Notes: generated by a model from the letters alone, not told the origin. A stretch of 64,000 bases of DNA from Pseudomonas siliginis (GCF_019145195.1 NZ_JAHSTW010000002.1:434001-498000), one strand, 5' to 3'; numbered from the stretch's first letter, positions 55,394 to 64,000 are shown. Numbers and translations are program-made.

Positions 55394-58300
55394 TGTGATA
55401 TATCCTTTTGAAATGAGCCCTACGCTTATCATAACTATCGGTGCCGAGATTAATAATAGCGGTTATTGCATTCACATTGGCCTCTGCATCGCCCTTATCA
55501 GCCTCGACAAACAAATTATTCTTTAGCCAGAAATAAACTCCCGACCGGACGGAGTATTTGAATTTGGTGTGTAAAATATCTGGATCGCCAACAAAGTCGA
55601 CCTCTTCCCCCCAAAAATTCTTATGGTAATCTTTAAAAGCTTTGTAGTTGGCTTTCCCCGTCAAATGTTTAAGCCCTCTTCCCCTGTATTTCCAGCCCTC
55701 ACCAGAGGCGATACTATCGTTTCCTAGTCTTTCGCCATATGCCCGGTTGGCAATTGCCACTTGATTAGAGTGTGAAACGTATTTTGTAGTGCCAGGATAC
55801 CCATAAAGCGTTGCTTCACTTGGATTATCCCTAAAGTACCCGAAAGTACCCTTAAGTCCCTCGACGCCATATGTGAAGTCCTCCACCACCGCGCACTTCG
55901 AACCTATTTCCTGCCTTACCTGAGCAAAAAAATGACTTAGCCTTAATGGCGTATCAAGCTTATATCTCTCACAGTTTTCATTTAATTGAGATGCAACTTC
56001 CTCCAACAACACGTCCTGCTCTGTAGAGTTCTTAATCCCCTCAAATACTTTTTTCAGCATCTCAACCGTAATTTTTATTTTCCCACGAGCACCAATTTGA
56101 TTACCAATAAACGCCACTGGATGAAAATGCCAGACAACTCCATCACCCAACCCGTTGGATTGCAAAGCGGAATCTTCCCAAAACACCAGACTATCTATGC
56201 GCTCTTTCTCGTGCTTTAGCGCGGCCGGCGAATCTTCAAGCAGTGTATCTAACCGAGACCACTTAGCAGAATCCGACTTGGCTTTCCATTCAGTAGGATG
56301 ATACGCAATTAGTTTGGACCAATGATCTCTGAACTCTATATTTCTAAGCGCGATGGGAAAGTCTTCAGGAGTGACCTTGTTATCTCCATTGCCGAATTTA
56401 TCCAAGTCTTTGTATAACAATTGAAAAAATTCCGGCATATCATTTGGATCTAAAAATCCATCGGCATTTGAATTCGACTCTTTTACTATTCGAAAACCTA
56501 ATTTATCCCAATCGTGTTGACTGAGAATTTTAGCGCCTTCCTTTTTGAGCAGTCCTGTTTTGCTTTCTGCGTTATCGACAATGGTTACTTCGTACCACTC
56601 TTCAGCATCCTTAAACGGAATAGCCTTTCCGAGTTCCACGAAACTTTCATTGGAGATCGTGACCACTTCTGTTAGCGGAGGCTTACTTTTTAAAGCCGTA
56701 TTTGCAGGCAGGTGCAGATATTGTTTCCCCTGCTTAACAGCAGCTTTATTTTTAAGAAAATCCTCAATCTTCGGATCAGCCGAAAAAATCTCAACATGAA
56801 CTTGAAAATTTCTCGAAACCCCGCCCTCCGGGCCTGCCAGCGTCTCATTTAAACCAAGGAAACCGATTATATCACCGGCCTTAATAGCTGTATCCATCGA
56901 CACAACTTTATCAAATTCCGTCGGAACCAATCCTTGCAATTGAACATACGGTTTTTCAACACAAGCCCAAAAAGTAGTGGGCACGGGAGTAGAATGATTT
57001 TTCAAACCAGTTACAGCGCCGGAAGGACTTGGTATAAAGCAACATTCCGCCATTTTGTATGACTTAGAGCCAATCTTCAGGCTAAAAACTTTCCCACTAT
57101 CAAATTCTATTACGCTATTTGTACAAAGTACTAAATCTTCATTTTGCCCCAGACTATTTACCTGTCTCATTGCAGCCCCAGCTAAAGCGCCGTTACTCTG
57201 CGGTGAGGGGGCTACCCTTAAGGTAAGCCCAGAGCCGGAAACTATCGCTCTGACCTTGCCCTTCCAATAATCTGGCTTCTTTCGCTCCGGTGCAGTTATT
57301 GCTTTCCAGCTCGCACTGCCATCACCTCTTGGGTATGCAACACCGTTTTGCTTGTAGGCGAACCAGAAATCCTGTCCTGGCGTGCGTCCACCTACTGTAC
57401 CTTTAATTAGTTTGCCTTTCGCGTGGATGTGATCAGAGTGCTCTTCAAGTATTTCAATTTCAGTTCCAGCAGAAATCGAACCATATTCGATGCAGCCAGT
57501 TGCGCCAGCAACATCGCTTCGAGCTTTAAACCCACTTGCGATCATCTTTATTTTTTGAGGGCCCGTCTGTTCTGGTTCATCCGCGTACCTCTGGTATGGT
57601 AGCAAATGCATATACAGGCTATAAAATACGAGTTCATTACTAGTATTGGGCACGACCTCTTTATTAGGTGGTGATTTATAGTCGTGCTTGACAAGGCAGA
57701 ATGAATTTGAGTACTTCAATTCCTCTGTAGTACTCGAACCTTCAAACTCAGTCTTTAAATAATCCTCATTCAACCGATAGGCTACGACGACACCATCTCC
57801 AATACAACGAATAGGTTCATCTCTCACACACTGCGGGGCAGTCTTATGCGTGATATGAATACCGCCATGCCAAAATCCATGATTCCCAAGTAAAAAGTTA
57901 CCTGAGCTTTCACTCTCAAGTGCTTTAAAGATTTCTTCAGCATCCTTAAATTGCGATCCGTCCGCTTTTCTAAACGGGTACTGAAAATTCATTAATGGTG
58001 TAGATTCTACCGGTGCAGGTGCAGGTGCGGGCGCAGGTGCGGATCCTTCCCCCGTCCGAGTCGATTCCTTAACCCTTAGAAATTTTGTAGGGACTGGCCA
58101 AAAATATGCTTTGCTATAGGCACCAAACTTTGCAGTAGCTGGACCAGAGCTTTGCGCCCCAAAAAACTCACCATATTGAGAGTCCAGCGTACTATCATAG
58201 TGCTCTACGATACCCGTATGATTTAGCGTTTTATTATCTCGATTAGAGATTACGTTAATCCAGAGTACGATATCTCCTCGCCTCACATTAGCAGGACTAA

Positions 58301-58511
58301 TTACATCATAGTATTGAAGTGCGGCTGCACTATTTAGCCCCGCCGTATTCTGGTAAGGAACTTGATATCCAGCGCCTGTGAGCAACAGGTTTACCATATG
58401 AGAGCAATCGACGATTTTTTTGCCATTTTCTACGACGAAACCATCTCCTCCTTCCTTATATCTATAGTTAGCACTCGTATAGTTACTTGATAAATCTAGT
58501 GGCTCTGTCAT
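55368..58511 (-). CDS. T6SS-linked multidomain peptidoglycan hydrolase (NlpC/P60-like, M23-like, GH19)
   Basis: A 1047-residue protein with no signal peptide, as for T6SS cargo. Residues 1-150: NlpC/P60-like, Cys36 in VDCSHMV and His98 in NHTGIVEH. Residues 157-167: Ala/Pro linker. Residues 172-600: degenerate M23 (LytM)-like region, HGGIHI at 215-220, YMHL at 300-303, AGDIIGFLG at 545-553 and VHVEIF at 571-576, with an SH3-like insert near 420-490; the usual metal-ligand Asp and first His of HxH are replaced. Residues 683-720: two EF-hand-like loops. Residues 790-803: WHFHPVAFI segment. Residues 855-1047: GH19 lysozyme/chitinase-like, Glu868 as candidate acid and GEGWKYRGRGLKHLTGKANY at 937-956. 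ATG 58511 follows AGGA; TTG 58526 rejected. Gene is AT-rich. Lies two genes after vgrG. Confidence 0.85.
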   Translation of the reverse strand: MTEPLDLSSNYTSANYRYKEGGDGFVVENGKKIVDCSHMVNLLLTGAGYQVPYQNTAGLNSAAALQYYDVISPANVRRGDIVLWINVISNRDNKTLNHTGIVEHYDSTLDSQYGEFFGAQSSGPATAKFGAYSKAYFWPVPTKFLRVKESTRTGEGSAPAPAPAPAPVESTPLMNFQYPFRKADGSQFKDAEEIFKALESESSGNFLLGNHGFWHGGIHITHKTAPQCVRDEPIRCIGDGVVVAYRLNEDYLKTEFEGSSTTEELKYSNSFCLVKHDYKSPPNKEVVPNTSNELVFYSLYMHLLPYQRYADEPEQTGPQKIKMIASGFKARSDVAGATGCIEYGSISAGTEIEILEEHSDHIHAKGKLIKGTVGGRTPGQDFWFAYKQNGVAYPRGDGSASWKAITAPERKKPDYWKGKVRAIVSGSGLTLRVAPSPQSNGALAGAAMRQVNSLGQNEDLVLCTNSVIEFDSGKVFSLKIGSKSYKMAECCFIPSPSGAVTGLKNHSTPVPTTFWACVEKPYVQLQGLVPTEFDKVVSMDTAIKAGDIIGFLGLNETLAGPEGGVSRNFQVHVEIFSADPKIEDFLKNKAAVKQGKQYLHLPANTALKSKPPLTEVVTISNESFVELGKAIPFKDAEEWYEVTIVDNAESKTGLLKKEGAKILSQHDWDKLGFRIVKESNSNADGFLDPNDMPEFFQLLYKDLDKFGNGDNKVTPEDFPIALRNIEFRDHWSKLIAYHPTEWKAKSDSAKWSRLDTLLEDSPAALKHEKERIDSLVFWEDSALQSNGLGDGVVWHFHPVAFIGNQIGARGKIKITVEMLKKVFEGIKNSTEQDVLLEEVASQLNENCERYKLDTPLRLSHFFAQVRQEIGSKCAVVEDFTYGVEGLKGTFGYFRDNPSEATLYGYPGTTKYVSHSNQVAIANRAYGERLGNDSIASGEGWKYRGRGLKHLTGKANYKAFKDYHKNFWGEEVDFVGDPDILHTKFKYSVRSGVYFWLKNNLFVEADKGDAEANVNAITAIINLGTDSYDKRRAHFKRIYHNEKIFDSI

Positions 58512-58529
58512 TTCTGCTTCCTGCAATAA

Positions 58530-59549
58530 TCAGTAGCAATAGCTCGCTTTAGTAATTTCAGCGGTCTGTTTATTTAGACGTTCCAAATGTGCGATAGACC
58601 CTTTGCTGCCTTTTTTGGCAGCCACTTGGTAGCACGCAACCGCCCGGGACATGTCCTTCGTTACCAGCTCTCCAGTTTCAAAGGCACGCCCGAGTGCATT
58701 TATCGCAAAAGCACTTCCCATACGGGCCGCTTGCGTCAGCGCTTCCTCGGCCTGTGCTGGATGCTGGCAAGGGCCATTGGAGGAAATGTTGTTTCCATCG
58801 CAATAAAACAACGAGAGGCTCATCGCCCCCTCAGGCAGAGTGGTCGCTGCTGCCTTGAATAGCTGCTCAACCTTCTCCGTTTGCAACTGCGGAGCCATTC
58901 CGGAAAGACTCAAGCTTGCTGCATTCAAACTAGCCTGGGGATCACCGGAAGCGGCTGCGCATAGATAGTTTTCCAAGGAAGCTTCAAACAACTCACCTGT
59001 GAGTCGGTACTGCTCCAGCCCCCCTAGGCCTCTAAAGGCCTCTGCACGTTGAAAGCAAAAATTCTCTGCCTCGCTCATGCGGGGCTTGCTCGTCTCTACG
59101 AGATCTTTCTCACTGATCGACCAATCTTCAACCCCCTCAAGCACCCAACACGCTTGGCGAGAAAAATTAAAAATCTTGATGTTGCTATTACCTGCTCGCT
59201 TATCCACTACGTTGAAATGATTATCGTCAATCTCCTCAACCTCTACGCCTTCAGTCTTGTCCGCGCCTACAGGCGCCATCAACGGAAACGCTAAATTGGT
59301 GCTAGTAAGCCCCATCGTTTTAGGCTCAAAAACCCCATGATCTCCCACCGGTTTCAAAACCAGCGACTTCACCGTCATCGCAGTCCACCGCTGCTGAGTT
59401 TCGGCATTCGCAGAAAACGCCGGCAGAAACTGGGAAAAGTCCTCGGACGGACATTCATCCGCATAAGCGCTGCCATGAAACAGGCTCAACAGCGACGCGG
59501 TGAAAACCGCTATCGCGATGCCATTGCTCTTCTTCAAAACACCATTCAT
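58530..59549 (-). CDS. Exported Sel1-like protein between vgrG and the effector
   Basis: A 339-residue protein with a signal peptide (to AYA, about residue 30). The mature part, from CPSEDFSQFLPAFSANAETQ onward, is a close paralogue of residues 140-457 of the protein at 51684 (shared TAMTVKSLVLKPV, KIFNFSRQACWVLEG, EDWSISEKDLV), but without the LprI domain. The C-terminal part has Sel1-like repeats (AEEALTQAARMGSAFAINAL, AVACYQVAAKKGSK). The ATG at 59549 lies 5 bases after the vgrG stop and the next gene starts 18 bases downstream, so it is in the effector operon. Being periplasmic, it cannot be a cytoplasmic adaptor; an additional immunity or protective role is likely. Confidence 0.75.
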   Translation of the reverse strand: MNGVLKKSNGIAIAVFTASLLSLFHGSAYADECPSEDFSQFLPAFSANAETQQRWTAMTVKSLVLKPVGDHGVFEPKTMGLTSTNLAFPLMAPVGADKTEGVEVEEIDDNHFNVVDKRAGNSNIKIFNFSRQACWVLEGVEDWSISEKDLVETSKPRMSEAENFCFQRAEAFRGLGGLEQYRLTGELFEASLENYLCAAASGDPQASLNAASLSLSGMAPQLQTEKVEQLFKAAATTLPEGAMSLSLFYCDGNNISSNGPCQHPAQAEEALTQAARMGSAFAINALGRAFETGELVTKDMSRAVACYQVAAKKGSKGSIAHLERLNKQTAEITKASYCY

Positions 59550-59554
59550 GTCGA

Positions 59555-61591
59555 TCACTCGGAAAACACAAAAAAAGCCTTCGGCTTAACCTTCTCAGGC
59601 GGCGAATTCCCCAACGCCTGATCCATCAAACTCCCCGCCTTATCCTTATCCGCCGCCCCCGGCAGCACCGGCGGCTTAATCCCGATCCCTGTGCCCGACC
59701 CAGCCGAGCCACCCGCATTGATCTTGATCACCGGCCCAACCACCGTGACCCCACCGCCATCCAGCTTGATAAAGCTCCCACCCCCAAGAATGGTCAGCTC
59801 CGTCCCCGCCTCAATAACGATCTTGTCCCCAGCCTTGAGGTGTATCTCTTTCCCCACACTGGTCAGCTGCGCCGTGCCGAGTTTGACGTGTTGGTTCTGC
59901 CCAATTGTCAGGTGATCATCCAGCTTCGCTTCAACCTTGCGGTCGGAGATCGTGGTGCGGTGTTCTTCAGCCTTCAGCTCGGTGTAGGTGTTCTTCACCA
60001 CCGTGTCATGACGTTCATTCCCGACCCGAATCTTCTGGTCATGCTCAACGTTCTCATCCCAATCGCGCTGGGCGTGGATGTAGATCTGCTCGGCACCTTT
60101 CTTGTCTTCGATGCGCAGTTCGTTGTACCCACCACCACCCGGCGAGCTAAGCGTTTTGAACACGCTGCGAGTCTTGTTCGCCGGCAGTGCATACGGCACC
60201 GGGTTTTCCTTGTGGTACAGGCAGCCGGTCACCAGCGGTTGGTCGGGGTCGCCTTCGAGGAAGGTGACGAGGACTTCCATGCCGATGCGCGGGATGCTGA
60301 TGGCGCCGTAGCGGTCGCCGGCCCAGGAGCTGGAGACGCGTAGCCAGCAGCTGGTTTTGTCGTCGGCCAAGCCTTCGCGGTCCCAGTGGAATTGCACTTT
60401 GATGCGGCCGTATTGGTCGCAGTGGATTTCTTCGCCTTTTGGGCCGGTGACCATGGCGGTCTGGCTGCCGAGCACGCGCGGTTTCGGGTGTTCGAGGGCC
60501 GGGCGGTAGAACACGTCCCACGGGGTGGCGAGGAATCGGTTGCGGTAGCCCTGGTGGAAGTCATCTTTTTCGTCGGTGGTGTCGCTGGTCACGCCTTCTT
60601 CGAGGACTTGCGGTTGTTTGCCTTCGTGGAAGATTTCGGTGAGCAGCCAGAGGTCGTTCCACTCGCTGCGCGGGTGGTCGGACATTTCCATGAAGTGGCC
60701 GCTGACCAGTTTGGTCTGGTCGCCGCGACCTTCGGCCTGGCGGTAGTCGGCGCGGTGGCGTTCGAGGGCGCGCTGGCTGAGGAACTTGCCTCGGGCGCGG
60801 TCGATGAAGCGGCCGGGGTAGTCGTAGTCTTCGAGATCCGGTTCAGTGCTGTCGCCGTCCGGTTTGTAGGCCGCTTCCATTCGCAGGCGCGGTTTTTCGA
60901 AGTCGTAGTCGCGGCGCGTGGTGCGGGTGGTGCGGGTTTCCAGGCGCAGTTTGAAGGCTTTGATCACCGGCTCGTCGGCGACCATACCGCTGCCCTGCAC
61001 ATAAGCAGTTGGCTGCCCAAGGTTCTGGAACACGGTCTGGTCGTCGCCGAACACCAGCAGGTGGGCCTTTTCGCTGTGCTGGAAGTGGTAGTGAATGCCT
61101 TCCTCTTCGCACAGGCGCTGAACGAAATGCAGGTCGGTTTCGTCGTACTGCACGCAGTAGTCGCGATCCGGGCACGGCTGGCTGAGCTGGAAGCTGTAGG
61201 CGTTGCTCTTGATGCCGTGTTCTTCGAGGATCAGCGCAATGATTTTCGGCGCCGACATCTGCTGGTAGATGCGCTGGTTGGTGCGGTGATGCAGGTATTG
61301 CAGTTGCGGCACGATCGACACTTTGTAGCGGGTCAGGCGCTTGCCGGCATCGCCTTGGGCGACGCGGTAGATCTGCCCGTGAATGCCGGATCCTTGTGGA
61401 TCGAATGCGAGAAACGCCTGCTTGTGCAGCAGTTGTTCCAGATCCAGATCAGGGTTTTCGCTGACCAGTTCGAGGTCGAAGCGATACGCCTGGCTGATGC
61501 CTTCGGTGCCGGTGAACGACAGCACTTGCAGGTCGCCGACGTAGTCTTCGACCTTGAGGCTGAAGTGGGTTTCGTTAGCTGAGTTGAACAT
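59555..61591 (-). CDS. vgrG: Type VI secretion spike protein VgrG
   Basis: The trimeric spike that caps the Hcp tube and carries effectors. The 678-residue protein has the gp27-like head (residues 1-380; FTGTEGISQAYRFDLELVSE; CVQYDETDLHFVQRLCEEEG), the gp5-type OB fold (near 400-475; SSSWAGDRYGAISIPRIGME) and a long beta-helix needle (to about 620; the DUF2345-like repeats). The C-terminus is a short Gly/Lys-rich tail (about 630-678) with no enzymatic domain, so effectors must be non-covalent cargo. It is 28 bases downstream of the kinase gene and begins the effector operon. Confidence 0.95.
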   Translation of the reverse strand: MFNSANETHFSLKVEDYVGDLQVLSFTGTEGISQAYRFDLELVSENPDLDLEQLLHKQAFLAFDPQGSGIHGQIYRVAQGDAGKRLTRYKVSIVPQLQYLHHRTNQRIYQQMSAPKIIALILEEHGIKSNAYSFQLSQPCPDRDYCVQYDETDLHFVQRLCEEEGIHYHFQHSEKAHLLVFGDDQTVFQNLGQPTAYVQGSGMVADEPVIKAFKLRLETRTTRTTRRDYDFEKPRLRMEAAYKPDGDSTEPDLEDYDYPGRFIDRARGKFLSQRALERHRADYRQAEGRGDQTKLVSGHFMEMSDHPRSEWNDLWLLTEIFHEGKQPQVLEEGVTSDTTDEKDDFHQGYRNRFLATPWDVFYRPALEHPKPRVLGSQTAMVTGPKGEEIHCDQYGRIKVQFHWDREGLADDKTSCWLRVSSSWAGDRYGAISIPRIGMEVLVTFLEGDPDQPLVTGCLYHKENPVPYALPANKTRSVFKTLSSPGGGGYNELRIEDKKGAEQIYIHAQRDWDENVEHDQKIRVGNERHDTVVKNTYTELKAEEHRTTISDRKVEAKLDDHLTIGQNQHVKLGTAQLTSVGKEIHLKAGDKIVIEAGTELTILGGGSFIKLDGGGVTVVGPVIKINAGGSAGSGTGIGIKPPVLPGAADKDKAGSLMDQALGNSPPEKVKPKAFFVFSE

Positions 61592-61619
61592 CGTGTGCTC
61601 CCTGTTCGAATGTCATCCG

Positions 61620-62621
61620 TTACGCCCGAAGTCGCAGACGTTGCAGCCAGGACGAAGTGGCGCCCAAGGCGTCACGCAATTGTTGGGCAGTGATGGTGCG
61701 TTCTGCCGGGTTGAAGCTCAGCGCGGTTCGCAGCGCTTGCCAGCCGTGCTGGGGTAGATTCGCTGGGGCGCGCAGTTCGCGCTCCAGGTGCTCGTCGCGG
61801 GCCTGGGTCGAGGGTAAGCGGCGGAACGGGTGTTTGCCGCCCGCCAGTTCATAGATCACGCAGGCCACGCCGTACACGTCCGCGCTGGCCGACAACGGTT
61901 GGCCCTCAAGCAGTTCGGGGGCGGCGTAGCCCGGGGTCCAGGCGTTGAAGCGCTCGCGGCTCAGGTGCGGCAGACCGGGCAAGGTGCCCTCCTCTGCCTG
62001 CCCCAGACCGAAGTCGAACAGGCGCAGGCCGTCTTCGCTGAGCATGACGTTGCTCGGTTTCAGATCACCGTGCAGCACGCCGCGACGGTGGGCGTAGGCC
62101 AACGTGTCGAGCAGCGGCAGGACGATGTCACGCAATTCTTGCCACGGCAGGCCGAGGGGCCGCTCGCAGAGCAATTTGTCCAGGGTCAGGCCACGCATGT
62201 ATTCCATGGTGATGAAGGCCCGCTGGCAGTCGGTGTCGACTTCAAAGGTGTGCGCACGTACGACGTTGTCGTGGCGCAGACGCCGGGTCAGGGCGAACTC
62301 GCTGTAGAGCAAGGCACTGGCATCCGGCGATTCGGCAAATTCTTCGCTGAGGATTTTCAGCGCAATGTAAGGGTCGGGATCGCCGAACTGCTCATGCAGC
62401 AGATCTCGCGCCCGGTAAACGGCGCCCATGCCACCGGCCCCGAGCAGACGCTCGAGGTGGTAGCGACCGGCGAGTACATCCGGCAGCGCACCGATGCTGG
62501 CCTTGGTCGGCGCCAGCAACGGTTCGGCCTGGTTGCCCTTGGCGAAGGCGAAGTAGGTCAGGTTGTTGGCCTGCTCTTCGCTGATCAGCAGGTCATCGAT
62601 GGGCGATTCGAGTTCACTCAT
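61620..62621 (-). CDS. Serine/threonine protein kinase of the T6SS (PpkA/Stk1-like)
   Basis: A 333-residue kinase. The glycine loop is LLGAGGMGAVYRARD near residue 60; the catalytic lysine lies in YIALKIL near 85. The HRD motif reads HGDLKPSN (near 193), so the Arg before the catalytic Asp is Gly, a non-RD kinase. DFG is intact (LFDFGLGQ near 214). No transmembrane helix or extracellular sensor is seen, unlike PpkA, so it is a short cytoplasmic form. The stop of the phosphatase gene overlaps its start (ATGA). In T6SS loci, this kinase controls assembly by phosphorylating Fha-type proteins; that is an inference here. Confidence 0.9.
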   Translation of the reverse strand: MSELESPIDDLLISEEQANNLTYFAFAKGNQAEPLLAPTKASIGALPDVLAGRYHLERLLGAGGMGAVYRARDLLHEQFGDPDPYIALKILSEEFAESPDASALLYSEFALTRRLRHDNVVRAHTFEVDTDCQRAFITMEYMRGLTLDKLLCERPLGLPWQELRDIVLPLLDTLAYAHRRGVLHGDLKPSNVMLSEDGLRLFDFGLGQAEEGTLPGLPHLSRERFNAWTPGYAAPELLEGQPLSASADVYGVACVIYELAGGKHPFRRLPSTQARDEHLERELRAPANLPQHGWQALRTALSFNPAERTITAQQLRDALGATSSWLQRLRLRA

Positions 62622-63346
62622 TGGCGGATCACCACGGCAGTCAGGTTGTCCCGCGCGGCGCCTCGCAGGGCGCCGTCGAACAAACGTTCCAGCGCCACGT
62701 GCGGCGCGCTGAGGCTGAGGGCGTTGCCGAGGGCATCGCTGCTCAGGCCCTGATACAAACCATCGCTGCAGAGCAAAAACACATCGCCCGGATAGACCTC
62801 GAGTTCAAGCACATCCAGGGTCAGTGTGTCGGCGGCGCCGACGGCTCGGGTGAGTGCCTGAGCCGCCGGGTGCGCTGCCGCCTGTTCGACGCTCATTTGC
62901 TGCTCGTCGATCAGTTGCTGTTGCAGCGAATGGTCCTTGGACAGCTGATACAGCCGCTGCCCGCGCCACATATAGCAACGGCTGTCGCCGGCCCAGATGC
63001 AGGCCGCGCGATTGCCTTCCACCAGCAGCGCAACGACGGTGCTGCCCATGATGCTGTCGTGACGCCCGGCAGTGACCGTCAACTCCTGCCCCAAGCGCCG
63101 GTTCAGCCAGTGCAGGCACTGGCGGATGGCTTTGAGGCGTTCGTCGAAGTCCTCGTGTTGCGGCAACTCAGCCAGGCTGGCGACGATCAACTGGCTGGCG
63201 ATGTCGCCACCCTGATGACCGCCCATGCCGTCCGCGACCACCCACAGCCCATGCTGCGGCGAGTCGAGGAAGGCATCTTCGTTGCGCGCCCGCACCTTGC
63301 CCGGGTCGGTACGCGCCGCGCTGCGCCAGGGACTGGCCACCAGCAT
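62618..63346 (-). CDS. PP2C-family protein phosphatase of the T6SS (PppA/Stp1-like)
   Basis: A 242-residue Mg/Mn-dependent serine/threonine phosphatase. The metal motifs are ARNEDAFLD near residue 20 and VADGMGGHQGGD near 36. Later motifs (GSTVVALLVEGNRAACIWAGDSR and LLCSDGLYQGL) are complete. It would counteract the adjacent kinase and reset T6SS activity. Its ATG overlaps the stop of tssM by one base, and its stop overlaps the kinase start, a fully coupled tssM-phosphatase-kinase order. Confidence 0.92.
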   Translation of the reverse strand: MLVASPWRSAARTDPGKVRARNEDAFLDSPQHGLWVVADGMGGHQGGDIASQLIVASLAELPQHEDFDERLKAIRQCLHWLNRRLGQELTVTAGRHDSIMGSTVVALLVEGNRAACIWAGDSRCYMWRGQRLYQLSKDHSLQQQLIDEQQMSVEQAAAHPAAQALTRAVGAADTLTLDVLELEVYPGDVFLLCSDGLYQGLSSDALGNALSLSAPHVALERLFDGALRGAARDNLTAVVIRQ

Positions 63347-64000
63347 CAGAGCTGCACCGGCATACGGAAGGTGCGCAGTACGCCCATGTCGAACGGGTTC
63401 GGCGTGCGCTGGCTGGTCAGCAGGTAGTTGGCGCGCAGGCCACCCACGTCGGCTTTCAGTACCAGCACGTCACGACCGTTCAGGTACTCGGTCTGCATCA
63501 GGTCGAACAAACGGAACAGCGACCATGGGCCGGAGTTCTTCTCGATCCCGATCGGACGCCCGGCCATCTTGTCCATGACCAGACTGGTGCGACCGTCTTC
63601 AGCATCGGTCGGCCACTTGAAGGTCATCGGCAGGATCGGGCCGTGACGGTATTCCATGGTCTTGTCGCCGAACTTGAATTCGGAGCGGCTGACCGCCGGA
63701 TCGAGGGTGTACGGCTCAAGCTTGAACTGCACGGTCGGCTCGGCCGGGTTGATCGAGAAGAAGCTCTGGCGAATGGTCTGCGCCGCCGCCATCTGATCGA
63801 GGTAGACCTTCGATACCGGCAGGCTGTGACCGTCGACGCTGCGCATGCGGTAGTTGCCCGGATCGCCGCTGACGAATGGACGCATGTAGCTGTCGAAGAA
63901 GCGATCGACAGTACCTTGAGCACGGAAGAACTCGCGGAAGTCGCTGATCGCCACGTCGCTGGTGCTGCTGGCGCTGAACGGATAGCGCTTGCTGATGGTT
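63346..64000 (-). CDS. tssM: Type VI secretion membrane-complex protein TssM (C-terminal part, cut by the window edge)
   Basis: The C-terminal 217 residues of an IcmF/TssM-type protein; the reading frame stays open to the right edge, so the gene starts outside the window. The visible part corresponds to the periplasmic TssM C-terminal domain: ISDFREFFRAQGTVDRFFDS, then RQSFFSINPAEPTVQFKLEP and GPWSLFRLFDLMQT and the final RTFRMP. TssM anchors the trans-envelope complex with TssJ and TssL. It identifies the locus as a complete or near-complete T6SS cluster to the right. Confidence 0.9.
   Translation of the reverse strand, partial: TISKRYPFSASSTSDVAISDFREFFRAQGTVDRFFDSYMRPFVSGDPGNYRMRSVDGHSLPVSKVYLDQMAAAQTIRQSFFSINPAEPTVQFKLEPYTLDPAVSRSEFKFGDKTMEYRHGPILPMTFKWPTDAEDGRTSLVMDKMAGRPIGIEKNSGPWSLFRLFDLMQTEYLNGRDVLVLKADVGGLRANYLLTSQRTPNPFDMGVLRTFRMPVQL

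Noticed and set aside
59555..59760. A fused effector domain at the VgrG C-terminus
   Set aside because: The extension after the beta-helix is only about 50 residues, Gly/Lys-rich and without catalytic motifs.

Overview
The window comes from a Pseudomonas chromosome, most likely the P. fluorescens group. The evidence is the gene order (dadA-ridA-dadX, coaBC-dut-algC-argB-pyrE-crc, rph-yicC-gmk-rpoZ-spoT-ridA, exbB-exbD-tonB, oxyR-recG), the GC-rich codon use, and paired REP-type palindromes built on GAGCAGGCTCGC, GGCAAGCC and GGGGATTTATCCCC cores, placed mostly just downstream of genes. Species was not determined.

Layout. 1-2.6 kb: an AT-rich cassette of two ABC-type membrane proteins without nucleotide-binding domains and a separate AAA/ABC-like ATPase. 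2.7-16.5 kb: a cytochrome c5-like protein, then amino-acid and polyamine catabolism (XRE-cupin regulator, DadX, RidA, DadA, Lrp-type regulator, a PuuB-like oxidase, a MocR-type regulator, a PuuC/KauB-like aldehyde dehydrogenase), with a YkgJ-type protein, a DUF1127 protein, a phospholipase D lipoprotein and an MFS transporter between them. 16.7-42.5 kb: mostly housekeeping (ribosomal L33/L28, a peptide-binding protein, RadC, CoaBC, dUTPase, AlgC, ArgB, PyrE, Crc, GltS, RNase PH, YicC, Gmk, omega subunit, SpoT, RidA, ExbBD-TonB, OxyR, RecG, an HDOD protein). 42.5-46.5 kb: a large delta-60 repeat protein with an internal duplication and two small proteins.

46.5-64 kb: a type VI secretion locus read entirely on the minus strand. 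From the right edge: the C-terminus of TssM, a PP2C phosphatase and a Ser/Thr kinase in overlapping order, then VgrG. Downstream of VgrG lie a periplasmic Sel1-like protein and a 1047-residue protein with an NlpC/P60-like domain, a degenerate M23-like region and a C-terminal GH19 lysozyme-like domain. Its stop overlaps the start of a small exported protein, the best immunity candidate. Ten more small genes follow in the same direction, nearly all with signal peptides, including two LprI-type proteins (a lysozyme-inhibitor family), an XAC2610-like protein and three paralogues sharing a TPR-like tail. I read this as a VgrG-linked peptidoglycan-hydrolase effector followed by an array of periplasmic candidate immunity genes. 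The array is the most novel part of the window.

Regulatory logic that can be inferred: DadA and DadX convert and oxidise alanine under a divergent Lrp-type regulator, with RidA removing reactive imines. Crc, the catabolite-repression partner of Hfq, is encoded here, and one nearby start site (the cupin gene at 16114) carries an AANAANAA motif of the type Hfq/Crc bind. The kinase/phosphatase pair probably controls T6SS firing after translation. No tRNA, rRNA, CRISPR array or intact insertion sequence was recognised.
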